A stretch of DNA of 64,000 nt from Chlorobiota bacterium (lineage in GTDB: Bacteria > Bacteroidota > Ignavibacteria > OLB7): positions 1,091,001 to 1,155,000 of the forward strand of contig CP065014.1 in the NCBI GenBank assembly GCA_016700335.1, written 5' to 3'. The notes beneath the pieces were generated by a model. It worked only from the letters and a program-made list of their open reading frames with translations. It did not search any database and was not told the DNA's origin. How positions within the stretch are numbered: position 1 is the stretch's first letter; every line of letters begins with the position of its first letter. The position numbers and the translations under genes are program-made. Shown here piece after piece: positions 52,227-61,708 of this stretch.

Positions 52227-53639
52227 TTATTTAGTCCAACTTAGAATTAACTCAGGAATAAATCCTATTACCAATGAACCAGAAACTAATACACCTAAAA
52301 CTAATTTGGAATAATTAATTACTCTAGCCTGCTCTAAACTTGATTCATTTGATTTAAAGAACATATTTACAATTATACCTAAATAGAACCAAGCTGAAAT
52401 AATAGATGAGATTACACTAACAATAGCTAACCACGTTCTACCTGAATCAATTGCTGAAAGGAATAAGTAATACTTACCGAAAAATCCTGCAAATGGTGGT
52501 ATTCCCAATAAAGAAAGCATAAACAATGATAAGATTAGGGCTATTACTGGGTTAGTCTTTCCAAGACCTATGTAGTCTTTTACTTGAATATATTCACCTT
52601 TAATATTTTCTAAATTTCCTATTAAAACAAAAGCTCCAAGTTGCATAAACAAATAAGAACACATATAATACAGAACCCCAATATATCCCATTTTATTTCC
52701 AGATGCAATTCCCATTAAAGCATAACCAGCATGGGAAATTGAACTATAAGCTAACATTCTTTTAATATTTGTTTGACTTAAAGCTAAAATATTTCCAGAT
52801 AACATTGTAATGGCAGATAAAATTGCAATTACTAAAGTTAAATCTGTTGAATTTAATTTTGGATAAATTACAGACATAACACCAACAAACCCACTAAAAG
52901 CGGCTGCTTTACCTGCAGTACTCATAAAACCTGTAACAATTGTTGGTGCTCCTTCATATACATCTGGTACCCATTGATGAAAAGGAAAAATACCTACTTT
53001 AAAACTAAAACCTATTATAATTAATGAAAATCCACAAATTGTAAGAAGTGAATATTTTTCAAAAAAATTAGCACTTATTTGGGTAAAATTTGTAGAACCA
53101 AAAGAGCCATATAACAATGCAATTCCATACATTAAAAATCCTGTAGCAAACGCACCTAACAAAAAATATTTAACAGACGATTCATTTCCCTTAAGGTCCT
53201 TTTTAATTATTCCTGTTAATACATAAAAACAAATTGACATTATTTCAATACCTATAAAAATCATTATCAAGTCGTTTGAATGAGATATAATAAGCATACC
53301 AGATATTGACATTAAAACAATTGTATAGAATTCATCGAGAATACCATTGAATTTTTCAAAATAGTTTTTTGCAGAAAGAATAGTAATAATTCCAGCAATA
53401 CAAAAAACAAAATCAAAAATTATACTATAACTACTAGTCTTAACCATACCATTCATTGCAATTCCAGTAAGGTTAATATTCATAAAAGCTGATGCTAATG
53501 TTAACAATAATCCAATAACCGAAACTGAAGTACATAATTTAGTACTATTTTTTACTAAAGCATCTAATACCATTACTATAACAGCAAAAGTGCTAACAAT
53601 TAATATAGGTAAGGAAATTATTAAATCTTGTTGGTTCAT
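52227..53639 (-). CDS. nuoN: NADH-quinone oxidoreductase subunit N
   Basis: A 470-residue antiporter-like subunit of respiratory complex I, with about 14 membrane helices. The conserved proton-channel core KVGIFPFHQWVPDVYEGAP, then GFMSTAGKAAAFSGF and LAYSSISHAGYALMG are intact (key Lys, His and Glu visible). It is complete. NuoN is normally last of a long nuo cluster; here it stands alone, its start only 3 bp after the livM stop. The other subunits must be elsewhere. Confidence 0.95.
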   Translation of the reverse strand: MNQQDLIISLPILIVSTFAVIVMVLDALVKNSTKLCTSVSVIGLLLTLASAFMNINLTGIAMNGMVKTSSYSIIFDFVFCIAGIITILSAKNYFEKFNGILDEFYTIVLMSISGMLIISHSNDLIMIFIGIEIMSICFYVLTGIIKKDLKGNESSVKYFLLGAFATGFLMYGIALLYGSFGSTNFTQISANFFEKYSLLTICGFSLIIIGFSFKVGIFPFHQWVPDVYEGAPTIVTGFMSTAGKAAAFSGFVGVMSVIYPKLNSTDLTLVIAILSAITMLSGNILALSQTNIKRMLAYSSISHAGYALMGIASGNKMGYIGVLYYMCSYLFMQLGAFVLIGNLENIKGEYIQVKDYIGLGKTNPVIALILSLFMLSLLGIPPFAGFFGKYYLFLSAIDSGRTWLAIVSVISSIISAWFYLGIIVNMFFKSNESSLEQARVINYSKLVLGVLVSGSLVIGFIPELILSWTK

Positions 53640-53642
53640 TTA

Positions 53643-54626
53643 TTATGCTTTTTTAAAATCTGATTTTTTCTTAGAAAATATTTTCATTAAATTAAAACTT
53701 CCAAATATACCTTGAGGTCTGGTTAACATCAAAATAATAAGAGCTAAAGAATAAATAGACATTCTAAAATCACCTAAATTTACACTACCAAATTTAATTC
53801 CTCTAAGCCATTCAGGTAAATAAGTAAGCAATGCAGCCGCAGCCATAACACCATAAGTGGAGCCCATACCACCCATTATAACCATTACAACAATTTCTAC
53901 ACTTCTAACAAATCCAAAATCTTCAGGAGAAATTAATCCATTATAATTACCATACAATCCACCAGCAATTCCAGCAAAAAATGCACCAATAACAAAAGCT
54001 ATTACTTTGTACCTTGTAGTATTTATTCCCATTGCTTCTGCAGCAATTTCATCATCACGTACTGCTAAAAAACCTTTACCATAAGTAGAACGCATTAAGT
54101 TTTGTATAATAAAAACAACAATTGCAAGTGTGATAAAAATCCATAAAAAATTAGTATATCGAGGTAATCCTGCAAGTCCTAAAGCACCTCCTAGATAATC
54201 AATATTTTGTATAACAACCCTTATAATTTCTCCAAACCCTAAGGTGACTATTGCAAGATAATCTCCTTTTAATCTTAAAGATGGAATACCTACTAAAAGC
54301 CCAGCAATAGCAGCAGCAATTCCACCTGCAAGTAAAGAAATTAGCAAGACAAAATGTTGTGAACCTCCTTCGAGTGAAGTTCCCAAAACTTTAGGTAATA
54401 ACATAGTTGAAAAAACTACCGAAGTATAAGCACCTATTGACATAAATCCGGCGTGTCCCAAGGAAAACTGTCCTGTAAATCCATTAACTACATTTAAAGA
54501 AACAGCCAATATCATTGAAATACCTATATATATTACAATTCTACCATTATAAGATCCAAGCATATCAAAACCAAATGATAAAACTATAATTCCAATAATA
54601 GAAAAAATTAAAAAAATGTACCGCAT
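53643..54626 (-). CDS. livM: Branched-chain amino-acid-type ABC permease LivM
   Basis: A 327-residue inner-membrane permease. The LivM family signature is clear: NGFTGQFSLGHAGFMSIGAY, LRLKGDYLAIVTLGFGEIIR, ITTRYKVIAFVIGAFFAGIAGGLYG-like (here NTTRYKVIAFVIGAFFAG), and VMGGMGSTYG. It pairs with LivH for uptake of Leu/Ile/Val or similar compounds. It lies 61 bp downstream of livH and its stop is 3 bp before the nuoN start. Confidence 0.93.
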   Translation of the reverse strand: MRYIFLIFSIIGIIVLSFGFDMLGSYNGRIVIYIGISMILAVSLNVVNGFTGQFSLGHAGFMSIGAYTSVVFSTMLLPKVLGTSLEGGSQHFVLLISLLAGGIAAAIAGLLVGIPSLRLKGDYLAIVTLGFGEIIRVVIQNIDYLGGALGLAGLPRYTNFLWIFITLAIVVFIIQNLMRSTYGKGFLAVRDDEIAAEAMGINTTRYKVIAFVIGAFFAGIAGGLYGNYNGLISPEDFGFVRSVEIVVMVIMGGMGSTYGVMAAAALLTYLPEWLRGIKFGSVNLGDFRMSIYSLALIILMLTRPQGIFGSFNLMKIFSKKKSDFKKA

Positions 54627-54687
54627 ATAAAAAATTAGAAAATTGAATTAGATTAAAATCCATTTCAAACAAAAATTAGAACTAAAA

Positions 54688-55596
54688 TTATACTTTTTCA
54701 GATGCTGCTTTTCCTAATAACCCAGATGGTTTAAATAATAATATTATAATAAGTAATGAAAAAACAATAGCGTCTTTAAATGTAGGTGAAATATAACCAG
54801 CAGTTAGTGTTTCAACAATTCCAATTAAAAACCCACCTAATGCTGCTCCTGGAATATTACCAATGCCACCCACAACAGCTGCTACAAAGGCTTTTAAACC
54901 TGGAAGAACACCCATTAAAGGGTTAATTTTTGGATAAGTTGAAGCAAATAAAATAGCTCCAGCACCTGCCAATGAAGATCCAATAAAAAAAGTAAAAGTT
55001 ATAATTCTATTAGTATTAATACCCATTAATGATGCAGCATTCAAATTCATAGAAACGGCTCTCATAGCAGTACCAACTTTGGTTTTCATAACTATAATTC
55101 TTAACACATACATCAAACCAACAGACACAAATACTACAACTGTTTGTTGTAATGAAATTGGAATTGATCCTAAGTTAAAAAGTACAGTATTTGGAATCAA
55201 TGTAGGGAAAGTTTTATAATCTGCACCAAATACTTGTGGTAACTGACCAGTATATTCTAAGAAAAGTGAAACCCCAATTGCAGTAATTAATACTGTTAAT
55301 TTAGGTCTGTCTCTTAATGGTCTATATACAAGATACTCAATTAACATCCCTAATAGCCCACAAGCAATCATTGTAATAATTAGAACTATAATAGATGTAA
55401 CTGACCCTTCTCCGAATGTATTAGTAATTCTTGGAATGCTATAATAACCTATGTAAGCACCAACCATAAAAACATCAGAATGGGCGAAATTAATAAAACG
55501 CAATACCCCAAACACTAAAGTATAGCCTAAAGCTATAAGTGCATAAATAGCACCTAAAGAAATTCCATTTATTATCTGTTGTAAAAATTCATTCAT
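54688..55596 (-). CDS. livH: Branched-chain amino-acid-type ABC permease LivH
   Basis: A 302-residue inner-membrane permease. It begins LQQIINGISLGAIYALIALGYTLVFGVLRFINFAHSDVFM, the LivH hallmark, and has the MRAVSMNLNAASLMGIN EAA-like loop that contacts the ATPase, then FVAAVVGGIGNIPGAALGG. It lies 82 bp downstream of the binding-protein gene. Confidence 0.94.
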   Translation of the reverse strand: MNEFLQQIINGISLGAIYALIALGYTLVFGVLRFINFAHSDVFMVGAYIGYYSIPRITNTFGEGSVTSIIVLIITMIACGLLGMLIEYLVYRPLRDRPKLTVLITAIGVSLFLEYTGQLPQVFGADYKTFPTLIPNTVLFNLGSIPISLQQTVVVFVSVGLMYVLRIIVMKTKVGTAMRAVSMNLNAASLMGINTNRIITFTFFIGSSLAGAGAILFASTYPKINPLMGVLPGLKAFVAAVVGGIGNIPGAALGGFLIGIVETLTAGYISPTFKDAIVFSLLIIILLFKPSGLLGKAASEKV

Positions 55597-55678
55597 AAAT
55601 TACTAATTGGTAATTAATATCAACAATTAAAAAAATTATGTAAATAGTTGATTTATAAATCTAAAAAAACTGGTAGTA

Positions 55679-56827
55679 TTATGGAGCAACTGTTGTACTA
55701 TAAGTGAATTTCCCATTTTTAATCTCTAAAACTACAGCAGATTTATTTGCGTTCCTGTTAGCATCAATTGTTATGTTTCCAGTAATTCCAGGATAATTTT
55801 TAAGGTTCGTGATCCCGTTTTTAATCACCTCAGATGTAGCAGAACCACCATCTTTAATTGTTTTAGCAATAATCATCATTGCATCATAACCCAATGCGGA
55901 CATGGCACCTGGAGTTTTGCCACTATAAGTAGATGTAAATTTAGAAATAAAATTCTTAACTATAGTAGATGTATCTTCTTCTGAATAATGATTTGTAAAG
56001 AAAGAACCTTCTAATGCTTGCTTTGCAGCACCTTGAGTTAGTACAGGAGAATCCCAACCATCACCTCCTAATAAAGGTGCTTTAATTCCTAACTCTCTAG
56101 CTTGAACAGCTATCAAGCTTGTCTCAGTATAATACCCTGGAACAAAAATTACATCTGGATTTTTTGCTTTAATTGCAGTTAATTGAGCCTTAAAATCGCT
56201 TTCACCACCTTGATAAGATTGTTCTTCAACAATATTTCCACCCATTGAACTAAATTGCTTTGTAAAGTTAGCAGTTAAACCAACAGAATATGCATTTGCA
56301 TTATCTTTTAATACAGCTGCTGTTTTCTTATGAAGATTATCAAATGCAAATTTTGCTAAAACACTTCCTTGGAAAGGATCGATATAACAAATCCTAAATA
56401 CATAATCACCTGTTTGAGTTACTTTTTCATTTGTTGAAGCAGGAGAAACCATTGGAATCTTATTTCTTTGACAAATTGGACCACCAATTAAGGATCTTCC
56501 AGAAGCCACTTCACCTATTATAGCAATTACTTTATCATTGCCAATTAATTTCTCAACCGCATTACCAGCTCCTTGAGGATTTGATTGAGTGTCTTCAGTA
56601 ATTAATTCAATTTGTTTTCCTACTAATCCCCCAGATTTATTTATTTCATCAACTGCCATTTTAACTCCAGCATCTACTTCAGTTCCAAAAGTTGCTTCTT
56701 TTCCAGTTAATGATGCATAATGACCTATCTTAATAGTCTTAGATTCTGTTGGAGAATCACCTCCAGATTTTGTACAGGAAGTAATAGTTACTGCAACAAG
56801 TGCAATAAGTAAACAAAATTTATTCAT
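55679..56827 (-). CDS. livJ: Substrate-binding lipoprotein of a Liv-type ABC importer
   Basis: A 382-residue periplasmic-binding-protein fold, type I (Leu/Ile/Val-binding family). Lipobox TSC with Cys18 anchors it. Motifs are IGHYASLTGKEATFGTEVDAG, IEEVNKSGGL-like (here VDEINKSGGLVGKQIELI), VIAIIGEVASGRSL, VSPASTNEKVT, DVIFVPGYYTE and GYDAMMIIA. The ligand may be a branched-chain amino acid, an amide or urea; the family is broad. A -7 box lies about 57 bp upstream. Confidence 0.92.
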   Translation of the reverse strand: MNKFCLLIALVAVTITSCTKSGGDSPTESKTIKIGHYASLTGKEATFGTEVDAGVKMAVDEINKSGGLVGKQIELITEDTQSNPQGAGNAVEKLIGNDKVIAIIGEVASGRSLIGGPICQRNKIPMVSPASTNEKVTQTGDYVFRICYIDPFQGSVLAKFAFDNLHKKTAAVLKDNANAYSVGLTANFTKQFSSMGGNIVEEQSYQGGESDFKAQLTAIKAKNPDVIFVPGYYTETSLIAVQARELGIKAPLLGGDGWDSPVLTQGAAKQALEGSFFTNHYSEEDTSTIVKNFISKFTSTYSGKTPGAMSALGYDAMMIIAKTIKDGGSATSEVIKNGITNLKNYPGITGNITIDANRNANKSAVVLEIKNGKFTYSTTVAP

Positions 56828-56883
56828 AAAATTAAAAGTTGGGAATAAAATTAGAGAGGAATTAAATATTAAATTTTAATTCA

Positions 56884-56891
56884 CAAATTTA
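56884..56891 (-). promoter_or_regulatory. Candidate -7 box (TAAATTTG) of the livJ-livH-livM-nuoN unit
   Basis: The minus strand reads TAAATTTG, 57 bp upstream of livJ. A TTG-like element (CAA at 56908-56910 on the plus strand) lies 16 nt further, slightly short of the usual spacing. Confidence 0.4.
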
Positions 56892-57028
56892 AGGTTTAAG
56901 TTTATATCAAAGAGAGGGAATTTTACAAGATCATAAAAAAGAAAAAATATAACCCAACATATAAAAATGAATTTTGAAAAATTACTTTAAATAATAATTT
57001 AATAAATTAAACAGTTACTAATGAAAAT

Positions 57029-57754
57029 TTATTTGACATTTAATCCTGATCCCGATTGAATAATTTTTGTACTATCTGAAGTTGAATCAGAAGGAATGAT
57101 AGCAAATTGCCAAGATAAACCTAAATGAACAGATGCAGTTTGTCCATTAAAAACACTATTACAAATTTGGATATCATGACTAAACACTTCATTTATACTA
57201 CAACCAATTGAAAAATTCAAGTTTAACCAACCAAATTTATTATTAATTATTGATGATATTATTGATCCAATCCTTGGTTCAATCATAAGGTTCATATTTT
57301 TTACATCAACATCAAGAATTTTATCTGTAAAGGAGGTATGAATTTTGGATGAAACTGGGATTCCAATATTAATTCCAACAAATAATCTTTCTAATGAAAT
57401 GTAAGGGAATAAAGTTATGTATTTTGGGTTTATTTGAGCTATTGTATCAAAGTTATTAAATTTAATTGAAGCTATTGCTCTTTCATCATAATAAATTCCA
57501 AAACCTAAAGCTAATTTCTTAGTTTTATAAAGTGGAAATCGGCTAATTAAACCAATTCTTAATTTACCTATATACCCATCATTAAAATAAAATGAATCAG
57601 GATTATTCATAGACATAAACGCACCTCCAGAAATATCCACTCCAATTGTAGGATAATAGGTACCAAGCATGTCTGGAGTAGTTCTTCTTTGAGAAAAAGT
57701 ACTTGTAAATGTAATCAAAGATAACACAAAAACCAAATTAAATTTGTTAAACAA
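57029..57754 (-). CDS. Outer-membrane-barrel-like protein, paralogue 1
   Basis: A 241-residue exported protein (signal peptide to about residue 21, TFS-Q). It belongs to a local set of three related proteins: it shares the order FPYISLERLFVGINIGIP, NLMIEPRIGSIIS, GWLNLNFSIGCSINEVF and ASVHLGLSWQFAI with the next two. It has alternating beta strands of an outer-membrane barrel. The function is not known. It sits between livJ and livG. Confidence 0.72.
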   Translation of the reverse strand: MFNKFNLVFVLSLITFTSTFSQRRTTPDMLGTYYPTIGVDISGGAFMSMNNPDSFYFNDGYIGKLRIGLISRFPLYKTKKLALGFGIYYDERAIASIKFNNFDTIAQINPKYITLFPYISLERLFVGINIGIPVSSKIHTSFTDKILDVDVKNMNLMIEPRIGSIISSIINNKFGWLNLNFSIGCSINEVFSHDIQICNSVFNGQTASVHLGLSWQFAIIPSDSTSDSTKIIQSGSGLNVK

Positions 57755-57802
57755 TTTTATGATTTAATAAATTACTTTAAGATAGTATTTAATACAAAAA
57801 CT

Positions 57803-58456
57803 TCAGAACTTAAATCCAATTTGTAAAGATATGTTCGCATTAAATATCTTACTATTGAATTTAAAATTTGAAAGGTTAATATCATTTAAAAACAAGTTGT
57901 TAATTGGAAATCCAAAGTTAAAATTCAACTTTGTTTGAACCAAATTATTATCGATTATCCTCCATAAAGTTGATCCTATAATCGGTTCAATTCTAATAGC
58001 CATTTTTTCCAAATGTATATTATTTAAATTATATAAATTAGAACTAAAAGATGTTTCAATTGGAAAACTAAAATTAACTCCTAATATCAACCTATCAATA
58101 TTAATTTGAGGGTAAATATATAGGTATTTGATTTGAAATTCAATTGATGAATCTGGAAAGAATATCCTATAACATTTACCTTTTAAATTTTCAAAGCCAA
58201 AATAAATTGTTGAATTTACTTTACTATATTTAGATAAAGGTATTGCTGTAAAAAATCCAAGTTTATATCCTCCAATTCCAAAATCTCCTGTTAGCAAACT
58301 ATCTTTTAAATCTAAGGAGATAGATAAATTAGCATAAAAATCCATACCAATTAAAACTGAATAATTAGTAGTGTTTAACTTTGGAAATGTTAATTGACAA
58401 AATGATTTATTACTTAATATTAGAAATAATAAAATTAAAATAGAAGTTAACTTCAT
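57803..58456 (-). CDS. Outer-membrane-barrel-like protein, paralogue 2
   Basis: A 217-residue exported protein (signal peptide, cleavage after SFC-Q). It is the most diverged of the three: YPQINIDRLILGVNFSFP and MAIRIEPIIGSTLWR match the shared motifs, but the GWLxLxFS segment is weaker and the C-terminus is shorter (NISLQIGFKF). 48 bp upstream of paralogue 1 on the minus strand. Confidence 0.68.
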   Translation of the reverse strand: MKLTSILILLFLILSNKSFCQLTFPKLNTTNYSVLIGMDFYANLSISLDLKDSLLTGDFGIGGYKLGFFTAIPLSKYSKVNSTIYFGFENLKGKCYRIFFPDSSIEFQIKYLYIYPQINIDRLILGVNFSFPIETSFSSNLYNLNNIHLEKMAIRIEPIIGSTLWRIIDNNLVQTKLNFNFGFPINNLFLNDINLSNFKFNSKIFNANISLQIGFKF

Positions 58457-58543
58457 AAAAAAAACTTTACAATATAAACTTACAAAAATTTGTTAGTAAA
58501 TAATATAAAGTTAATTTTTAAAATTGTAACCAATAATATCAGT

Positions 58544-59251
58544 TTAATATTTTCTACTCCTTTCTACCCCTGGAATTCTAAATTGCCATGTAAGACCTAA
58601 GTGAGCAGAGGCTAAATTCCCATCAAATTTTTTATCTAAGTTTGTTAATGCTACTAATGCACCTGTTTGGTTCTCTTTGTAAATTTTATTTATACAATAT
58701 CCTAAGGAAAAAGTTAATCCTAACCAACCAATTTCTTCATCTAAAAGTGGTGCAACTGCACCTAATCTTGGTTCAATCATCATATCAACGCTTTTAACAT
58801 CTTCATCTGAATAATCAGTTGAAATCTCTGAAGCTGAGGTTCTATTTACAGTAAATTTCCCACTTTTTGGTAAGCCAAAATTAACACCAATAATTAAAGT
58901 GCTAATTTTAAGAAAAGGGAAAATAGAAATATAATTAAGTTGATTGTTAATAGTGTTATTGTTATCACTATTTTCAAATATACCAGTAGCTCTATTATCC
59001 AATCCAATTGATAATCCACCACTTAACATTCTTGAAAATGGCATAATTAAATCTAATCCAAATTGGGTTCCAAATTTAGGAGAAACTTTTAAACCAGTAG
59101 GTGGAGTATTTGTAGCCATTGAATAACCAATACTACCACCTAAACCTATAGTTAAAAAATCAGTTGCATTAATGTCTCCATAATTAGTCTGTGATTTAGT
59201 TACTACAATTGATAATAGAAATACTGAGAAAATTGAGATTATCCTTTTCAT
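58544..59251 (-). CDS. Outer-membrane-barrel-like protein, paralogue 3
   Basis: A 235-residue exported protein (signal peptide to about residue 20, KSQ). It has the full set of shared motifs: IFPFLKISTLIIGVNFGLP, VDMMIEPRLGAVAPL, IGWLGLTFSLGYCINKIY and ASAHLGLTWQFRIPG. It is closest to paralogue 1. The tandem order suggests local duplication. Function unknown. Confidence 0.72.
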   Translation of the reverse strand: MKRIISIFSVFLLSIVVTKSQTNYGDINATDFLTIGLGGSIGYSMATNTPPTGLKVSPKFGTQFGLDLIMPFSRMLSGGLSIGLDNRATGIFENSDNNNTINNQLNYISIFPFLKISTLIIGVNFGLPKSGKFTVNRTSASEISTDYSDEDVKSVDMMIEPRLGAVAPLLDEEIGWLGLTFSLGYCINKIYKENQTGALVALTNLDKKFDGNLASAHLGLTWQFRIPGVERSRKY

Positions 59252-59352
59252 AAAATGATTTAATAGTTTATTGTAATTTGATTAAATATGTTGTAAAAAA
59301 TGTAAAAGTTCTATTGAATTCACATTAAAATTATGACTGTTGATTTATTGTT

Positions 59353-60120
59353 TTAGTTAGTTACTTCTCCTAAATATGCTTGAATTACAATTGGATTTGA
59401 TTTAATTTCAAATGGTGTTCCTGTAGCAATTTTATTTCCATAATCTATAACTGTAATTTGCTCACAAACTCCCATAACAACTTTCATATCATGCTCAATT
59501 AATACAATAGTTAAGTCGAAATTATCTCTTAAAAATCTAATTAAACTCATTAACTCAACTTTTTCAGTTGGTGTCATTCCTGCAGCAGGTTCATCAAGTA
59601 AAAGTAACTTAGGGTTTGTTGCTAATGCTCTAACAATTTCAACTCTCCTTTGATCTCCATAACTCAAGTTTTTTGCTAATTCATTTTTAAATTTTAATAA
59701 TGAAAACATCTCTAACAAATTGTCAATTTCAATTTGGAATTTATCTTCTTGATTTGAATATTTTTTAAATTGTAAAATAGAATTTGTTAAATTATTTACA
59801 CCTTTATTATTTAATGCAACTCTAACATTATCTGAAACTGAAAGTGATGTAAATAACCTAATGTTTTGAAAAGTTCTAGCAATTCCATTAGCGGCAATTT
59901 CGTAAGGTTTTAAACCAATAATCGATTTATCATTAAAAATTACATTACCTTCTGTTGGTTTATAAACGCCAGTAATCATATTAAACACAGTTGTTTTACC
60001 AGCTCCATTTGGTCCTATAATTCCATAAAGTGAATTCATAGGAATTTCTTGAGTTAAGTTACCAACAGCTGTTAACCCACCAAATTTCATTGTTACATTA
60101 TCTAGTTTGAGTAACGCCAT
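59353..60120 (-). CDS. livG: ABC transporter ATPase LivG
   Basis: A 255-residue ATPase of the Liv-type importer. Walker A GPNGAGKTT (about 36-44), FQNIRLFTSLSVSDNVRVAL typical of LivG, the ABC signature LSYGDQRRVEI, Walker B LLLLDEPAAGM and the H-loop IEHDMKVVMGVC are present. The AAGM segment and LivG-type Q-loop separate it from LivF. No livF is seen in the window. Its start overlaps the end of the upstream gene by 19 bp. Confidence 0.94.
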   Translation of the reverse strand: MALLKLDNVTMKFGGLTAVGNLTQEIPMNSLYGIIGPNGAGKTTVFNMITGVYKPTEGNVIFNDKSIIGLKPYEIAANGIARTFQNIRLFTSLSVSDNVRVALNNKGVNNLTNSILQFKKYSNQEDKFQIEIDNLLEMFSLLKFKNELAKNLSYGDQRRVEIVRALATNPKLLLLDEPAAGMTPTEKVELMSLIRFLRDNFDLTIVLIEHDMKVVMGVCEQITVIDYGNKIATGTPFEIKSNPIVIQAYLGEVTN

Positions 60121-60743
60121 GAATATTCCACCATTAATTTATTAATTTTATTTACAATAGAATCCTTTTTTAAAAATAAGTCGTAAGGTATATAACCAGG
60201 TTGACTTCCTAAATCATTTTTGTTTTTAAGTTCAGTTGTTGAATTTCCCTTCGCAACATTTATACTCTTTGAATTTGAACCAGCTGTCCATTTGAAACTT
60301 CTAAAAAACATTTCCTTATTATCAATATATTTCTGCATTCTAATTCCATATGGAATTATTTCAATCAAGGTATTTCTTGTTGGAGTGTAATATGTACGCT
60401 TAATAATAGTACCAGTTAAACTATTTGAATCTTTATCAAAATATATGAAACTACCAAATTTTTTTGTACTGTCTGGTATAGGTTTATCTGAAATAAATGT
60501 AGTAAATCTATATTCTCCAGCATTAGGAATTATATAAACTCTTTTTTCAAATTGTCCCTTAATATTCCAACCACTTTTTAATGAATCTAACTTTGCTTCT
60601 ATAGGTAATTTTATAGAAAATCCTTTTCTACTTTCCACACGCTGAACATATTCTATCCAAGTAATTTTTGAACTGTCAACCTTTTGTGCAAAGATTATTT
60701 GACAACCCAACATACCAAAAAAGACTAAAATAAATAATTTCAA
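60102..60743 (-). CDS. Exported protein of unknown function, overlapping livG
   Basis: A 213-residue protein with a signal peptide (about 1-19, cleaved after IIFA-Q). No family is recognised. It is rich in Lys, Ser and aromatic residues, with a beta-like pattern (KGFSIKLPIEAKLDSLKSG, KRVYIIPNAGEYRFTTFISD). The stop codon overlaps the livG start by 19 bp, so translation is probably coupled. It ends in VEYSWRYSN, similar to the SWRYG of the next gene upstream, a hint that the two may be remote relatives. Confidence 0.65.
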   Translation of the reverse strand: MKLFILVFFGMLGCQIIFAQKVDSSKITWIEYVQRVESRKGFSIKLPIEAKLDSLKSGWNIKGQFEKRVYIIPNAGEYRFTTFISDKPIPDSTKKFGSFIYFDKDSNSLTGTIIKRTYYTPTRNTLIEIIPYGIRMQKYIDNKEMFFRSFKWTAGSNSKSINVAKGNSTTELKNKNDLGSQPGYIPYDLFLKKDSIVNKINKLMVEYSWRYSN

Positions 60744-60877
60744 AAAAGCACCTATAAGTTTATTAAAATGATGTACAAGTTAACTTATTCTGAATTAAAA
60801 TCAAAAAAATTTATTTTATATGTTAACTAAATTATTATTAAAATAAATTTTAAATTACAATACTTATATTTAAAAGG

Positions 60878-61465
60878 TTACTCACCAAACTGTCCTTTTT
60901 GATACTTTTTAGGATCACGACCATACCTCCAAGATTGCATAATATTTGAAGAACCTGGTGTTGGTATAAAGCTGTCAAAAATTGCTGTAAGTTTGCTTTG
61001 TAGTTCAGTTAGACCTAATTCAGTTAATTGAAACTCAATTTGAACGGTGTAGTCTCTAAGTAAAAAAGTCCTTTGAAATGATTTTCTATTTCCTAACAAA
61101 ATACCTGTAGAATCAAAAAAATGGATACTATCTAACAATTTATAATCCTTTGGTATTAAATGTTGTTCAGTAAAATATCGGATATTCATAGCCCCTAATC
61201 CTCCCTTTAAAATATAGTTAAACCATTCAGTTTTACCCTCTTTATTTTCTCTAGTTCCAATAGGATTTAATTTTGATTGAGCTGGAATTCTAAATTTATA
61301 ATTATAAGAAGTGCTATTAAAATCAATTAATGAAGTATCAAAAGTTCTGATAATTCTTCTTGAAAAATTAGTATCAAGCTGCTTAACAGAATCAGTTAAT
61401 TCTTGTGAATTAGCAAAAACAGAATTAAATGAAAAAAGTAAAGAGAAAACCAGAAATAATTTCAT
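60878..61465 (-). CDS. Exported protein of unknown function
   Basis: A 195-residue protein with a signal peptide (about 1-18, cleaved after VFA). No domain recognised. Like the next gene it has a KFRIPAQSKL segment comparable to SIKLPIEAKL and ends with MQSWRYGRDPKK. It is the first minus-strand gene of the liv region and faces away from the TonB receptor gene across a 243-bp AT-rich gap in which nothing else is seen. Confidence 0.65.
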   Translation of the reverse strand: MKLFLVFSLLFSFNSVFANSQELTDSVKQLDTNFSRRIIRTFDTSLIDFNSTSYNYKFRIPAQSKLNPIGTRENKEGKTEWFNYILKGGLGAMNIRYFTEQHLIPKDYKLLDSIHFFDSTGILLGNRKSFQRTFLLRDYTVQIEFQLTELGLTELQSKLTAIFDSFIPTPGSSNIMQSWRYGRDPKKYQKGQFGE

Positions 61466-61708
61466 AAAAAAAGATGAAAAAAGTTTATGTTTTAGTTTTA
61501 AAGTTTAGTGTTGGTAAATTATTAATCGTTTAATAACATTTATTTATAAATGGAATTACTAATTTACAAAATCTTAAAAACAATCCACAAAAAATTAATA
61601 GTTAATTTAATTTACAATTTAAATGCTTAAAATCCTTCTTTAAATTAATAAAGTTAATTGTTAAAAATGTTAAATAGTTTTTTTAAATCAAAAGGAAAAT
61701 TGTAAAAT

